Positions 42,687 through 44,450 of a DNA stretch of 44,450 bases are shown here, piece by piece. Both the position numbers and the translations under genes were made by a program. Within the stretch, counting starts at the first letter, position 1, and every line of letters begins with the position of its first letter. The stretch spans positions 1-44,450 of the forward strand of contig LVBV01000002.1 of NCBI GenBank assembly GCA_001604565.1, given 5' to 3'. The notes below the pieces were generated by a model. The model was not told the origin of the DNA, ran no database searches, and saw only the letters and a list, made by a program, of their open reading frames with translations. The stretch comes from Puniceicoccales bacterium Verruco_01 (GTDB taxonomy: Bacteria; Verrucomicrobiota; Verrucomicrobiia; Opitutales; Oceanipulchritudinaceae).

Positions 42687-44261
42687 CTATGTCGCGGGCA
42701 GGAATTTCTTTGCGGAAGGAGTGTGCCCGGGCGTTTTGGTGGTGGCGGGCAGTGGCGTGCGGGAGGCCGCCGTCGGCGCCACGCCCACCTTTGTGAAGCT
42801 GCGCGACGCGGAGGCCTTCTCCGAAGAGGTTGCAGCACCGCTGCGCACGAGTTTCACCAGTTCCAGCACCGTTTCCTTGAGGGAATCCGCATGGGCGTTC
42901 AGCTCCTCGGATGCGGAGGCGGTTTCCTCGGCGTTGCTGGCGTTGGACTGAGTCACCTTGTCCATTTGCTGGACGGCGGTGGTGAGCTGGGCGATGCCGC
43001 GGTCCTGCTCCGAGGAGGCGGAGGCGATCTCGTTCACGAGCGTGTTCATCTCGCGCGCTTTTTCGACGATCACGCCTAGCGATTCCGCCACCTTTGCGGA
43101 GATTTCCACGCCGCGTCCGCTGTTGCGGATGGCTTCCTCGATCTTGCCGCTCGTCTCCTTGGCGGACTCGGCGGACCGCTGGGCAAGGTTCCGCACCTCC
43201 TCGGCCACCACGGCGAACCCGGCGCCGGCCTCACCGGCGCGCGCGGCCTCCACGGCGGCGTTCAGGGCCAGAATGTTCGTCTGGAAGGCGATCTCGTCGA
43301 TCGTCTTGATGATCTGCGAGATCCCGGTCGAGGACTCCTTGATGGCGTCCATTGCGCTCTGCATGCGGCGCATCGCCTCGGCGCTTGAATCCGCGGCGCC
43401 GCGCATCTGGTCGGAAAGCTCCTTCGCTTCGCGGGCGCTCTCGGCGTTGTGGGCCGTCATGCTGCTCATTTCCTCCAGCGAGGAGCTGGTTTCCTCGATG
43501 CTGGCGGCTTGCTCGCTCGCACCCTCTGCCAGCATGTTGCTTGCGCTTGCCACCTGACTGGACGCCGCCGCAACCTGCGCGCTGCCGTCGTCGATCGAGG
43601 CAATGTCCTTTGTGAGAACCCTGTTGATTCCGCGGATGATGACCACCGCGACGAACACAGCCAGAGCCAGACCCGCGATCTGGACCGTCAGAATCATGGT
43701 TCCCGCATTGCCGATCCAGTCGTCCGTGTCCTTCCCCGCCTGAACGGCTGCCTCACGATTGAAATTGACGCAGTTCTCGATCGAATCGCGGTAGGCGGTG
43801 TAGGCCGGGAGAAGCGAGCCTTTCATGAGGGCGTAGGCCTCCTCGGTCTTTTCCGCCTTTTCGAGGGCCATCGTCTTCTCGTAGGCGTCGCGGTAGACGG
43901 CGCGCGCGGTGTTCATTTTGGCGAACAGCTCACGGTTCTTGGGGGAAATGATCGTTTCCTCGTATTTCTCAAGAGTAGCGGTCGCGTCCGCGGCGAGGGC
44001 TCCTGACCGGTCGATCAGGCGCGCTTTTTCCGCTGCATCCTCCTCGCGGAGGATGCGCTCCAGATACCCGTACTGCTGGGAGACGTCGTCCTTCAGCCTC
44101 GCGGAATACAATGAGCCCGGCAGGCAGTGTTCCGTCATGTAATTCGATTTCCCGCCGACAATCCTGAGACTCACATATCCGCACGCACCGACGGCGGCGG
44201 AGAGTATGGAGATCAAAATAAAGCCGAAACCGATCTTTCTGGCTATGGTCCAGTTTTTCAT
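42687..44261 (-). CDS. Methyl-accepting chemotaxis protein without HAMP domain
   Basis: This 524-residue chemoreceptor has TM1 at about 9-30, a periplasmic four-helix-bundle sensor (31-183, Glu/Lys/Ala-rich with [19 protein letters not shown]) and TM2 at about 186-208. The cytoplasmic signalling hairpin has its tip [20 protein letters not shown] followed by [19 protein letters not shown], which binds CheA/CheW. After TM2 the sequence passes within about 12 residues ([17 protein letters not shown]) into the methylation helix [20 protein letters not shown], leaving no room for a ~50-residue HAMP. The tail (about 55 residues, Ala/Thr/Pro/Lys-rich) lacks a CheR-binding pentapeptide. No other che genes are in the window. 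The ligand is unknown. Confidence 0.92.
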   Translation of the reverse strand: MKNWTIARKIGFGFILISILSAAVGACGYVSLRIVGGKSNYMTEHCLPGSLYSARLKDDVSQQYGYLERILREEDAAEKARLIDRSGALAADATATLEKYEETIISPKNRELFAKMNTARAVYRDAYEKTMALEKAEKTEEAYALMKGSLLPAYTAYRDSIENCVNFNREAAVQAGKDTDDWIGNAGTMILTVQIAGLALAVFVAVVIIRGINRVLTKDIASIDDGSAQVAAASSQVASASNMLAEGASEQAASIEETSSSLEEMSSMTAHNAESAREAKELSDQMRGAADSSAEAMRRMQSAMDAIKESSTGISQIIKTIDEIAFQTNILALNAAVEAARAGEAGAGFAVVAEEVRNLAQRSAESAKETSGKIEEAIRNSGRGVEISAKVAESLGVIVEKAREMNTLVNEIASASSEQDRGIAQLTTAVQQMDKVTQSNASNAEETASASEELNAHADSLKETVLELVKLVRSGAATSSEKASASRSFTKVGVAPTAASRTPLPATTKTPGHTPSAKKFLPAT

Positions 44262-44371
44262 CTGTGCTTTTATGATGGTTGAAACTTGTTTTTGTGTCGT
44301 ACGAATTTGAATTCACTTAACTAGTAAGACGGCTCGAACCGATGTTTTGTCAGTTTCATAAGTAATTATTG

Positions 44372-44393
44372 AACAATATTATACTGTATTGTT
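44372..44393. promoter_or_regulatory. AT-rich dyad upstream of the chemoreceptor
   Basis: AACAATA (44372-44378) and TATTGTT (44387-44393) form a perfect 7-bp dyad with an 8-nt centre, 111 nt upstream of the chemoreceptor start, in the AT-rich last 190 nt of the window. It may be an operator. No gene is seen in 44262-44450. Confidence 0.35.
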
Positions 44394-44450
44394 TTCGGAC
44401 GGTTGATCGCCTCGAAAAGTATGATAATATCAAATTCATCACTACCGCAG

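Overview
This window is a GC-rich, densely coded bacterial chromosome segment. It holds 38 protein genes, with no rRNA, tRNA, CRISPR array, insertion sequence or prophage that I can see. The gene families (Gram-negative outer-membrane assembly by BamA/Skp/Pal, short EF-Ts, fused IspDF, an SDR-type fructuronate reductase, GPH sugar symporters, DUF418 proteins) together with sparse Shine-Dalgarno sequences suggest a polysaccharide-degrading member of the Verrucomicrobiota or a close PVC relative. That placement is inference from memory of these families, not a computed phylogeny.

Left part (1-9900): the 3' end of dnaB, then bamA and skp ending at a strong terminator. On the minus strand follow an ABC1/UbiB kinase with a phasin-like partner, the lipoprotein gene pal, an isochorismate synthase (menF), the rpsB-tsf translation operon and a small membrane protein. 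Next (9971-18150) come an exported GH2 beta-galactosidase with an extra C-terminal tail, a DUF418 membrane protein and, divergently, a three-gene operon: a complete ketosynthase, a stand-alone acyl carrier protein and a phytoene-desaturase-like FAD oxidoreductase. That trio is the best candidate for an undescribed (lipid or polyene) pathway here.

Middle (18191-25488): an inverted repeat of 10-bp CGCAGAT units, ispDF, an HDOD protein, a PIG-L deacetylase, ribF, a MerR regulator with a Cu/Zn-type efflux permease (both with Cys/His-rich tails), rpmI-rplT without infC, and a divergent pair of FeoB-associated small protein and feoA without feoB.

Right (25516-39247) is a xylan/glucuronate island. 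On the minus strand lie LacI, a GPH symporter and an exported GH8-GH43 two-enzyme fusion. On the plus strand lies a complete route for hexuronate: uxuB (SDR type), uxuA, an exported esterase, kdgK, eda, uxaC and exuT. Inferred flow: xylan oligosaccharides are cut by the GH8-GH43 enzyme, xylose or xylo-oligosaccharides enter by the GPH symporter, and glucuronate enters by ExuT and is converted to fructuronate, mannonate, KDG, KDPG, and then pyruvate plus glyceraldehyde-3-phosphate. No alpha-glucuronidase is present in the window.

The end (39317-44450) holds folC-comF, a two-domain acetyltransferase, and a chemoreceptor that lacks a recognisable HAMP domain, followed by an AT-rich upstream region. 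Several genes have a promoter -10 element only 6-12 nt before the start codon, which suggests frequent leaderless or near-leaderless mRNAs. No stretch over 300 bases lacks a gene.
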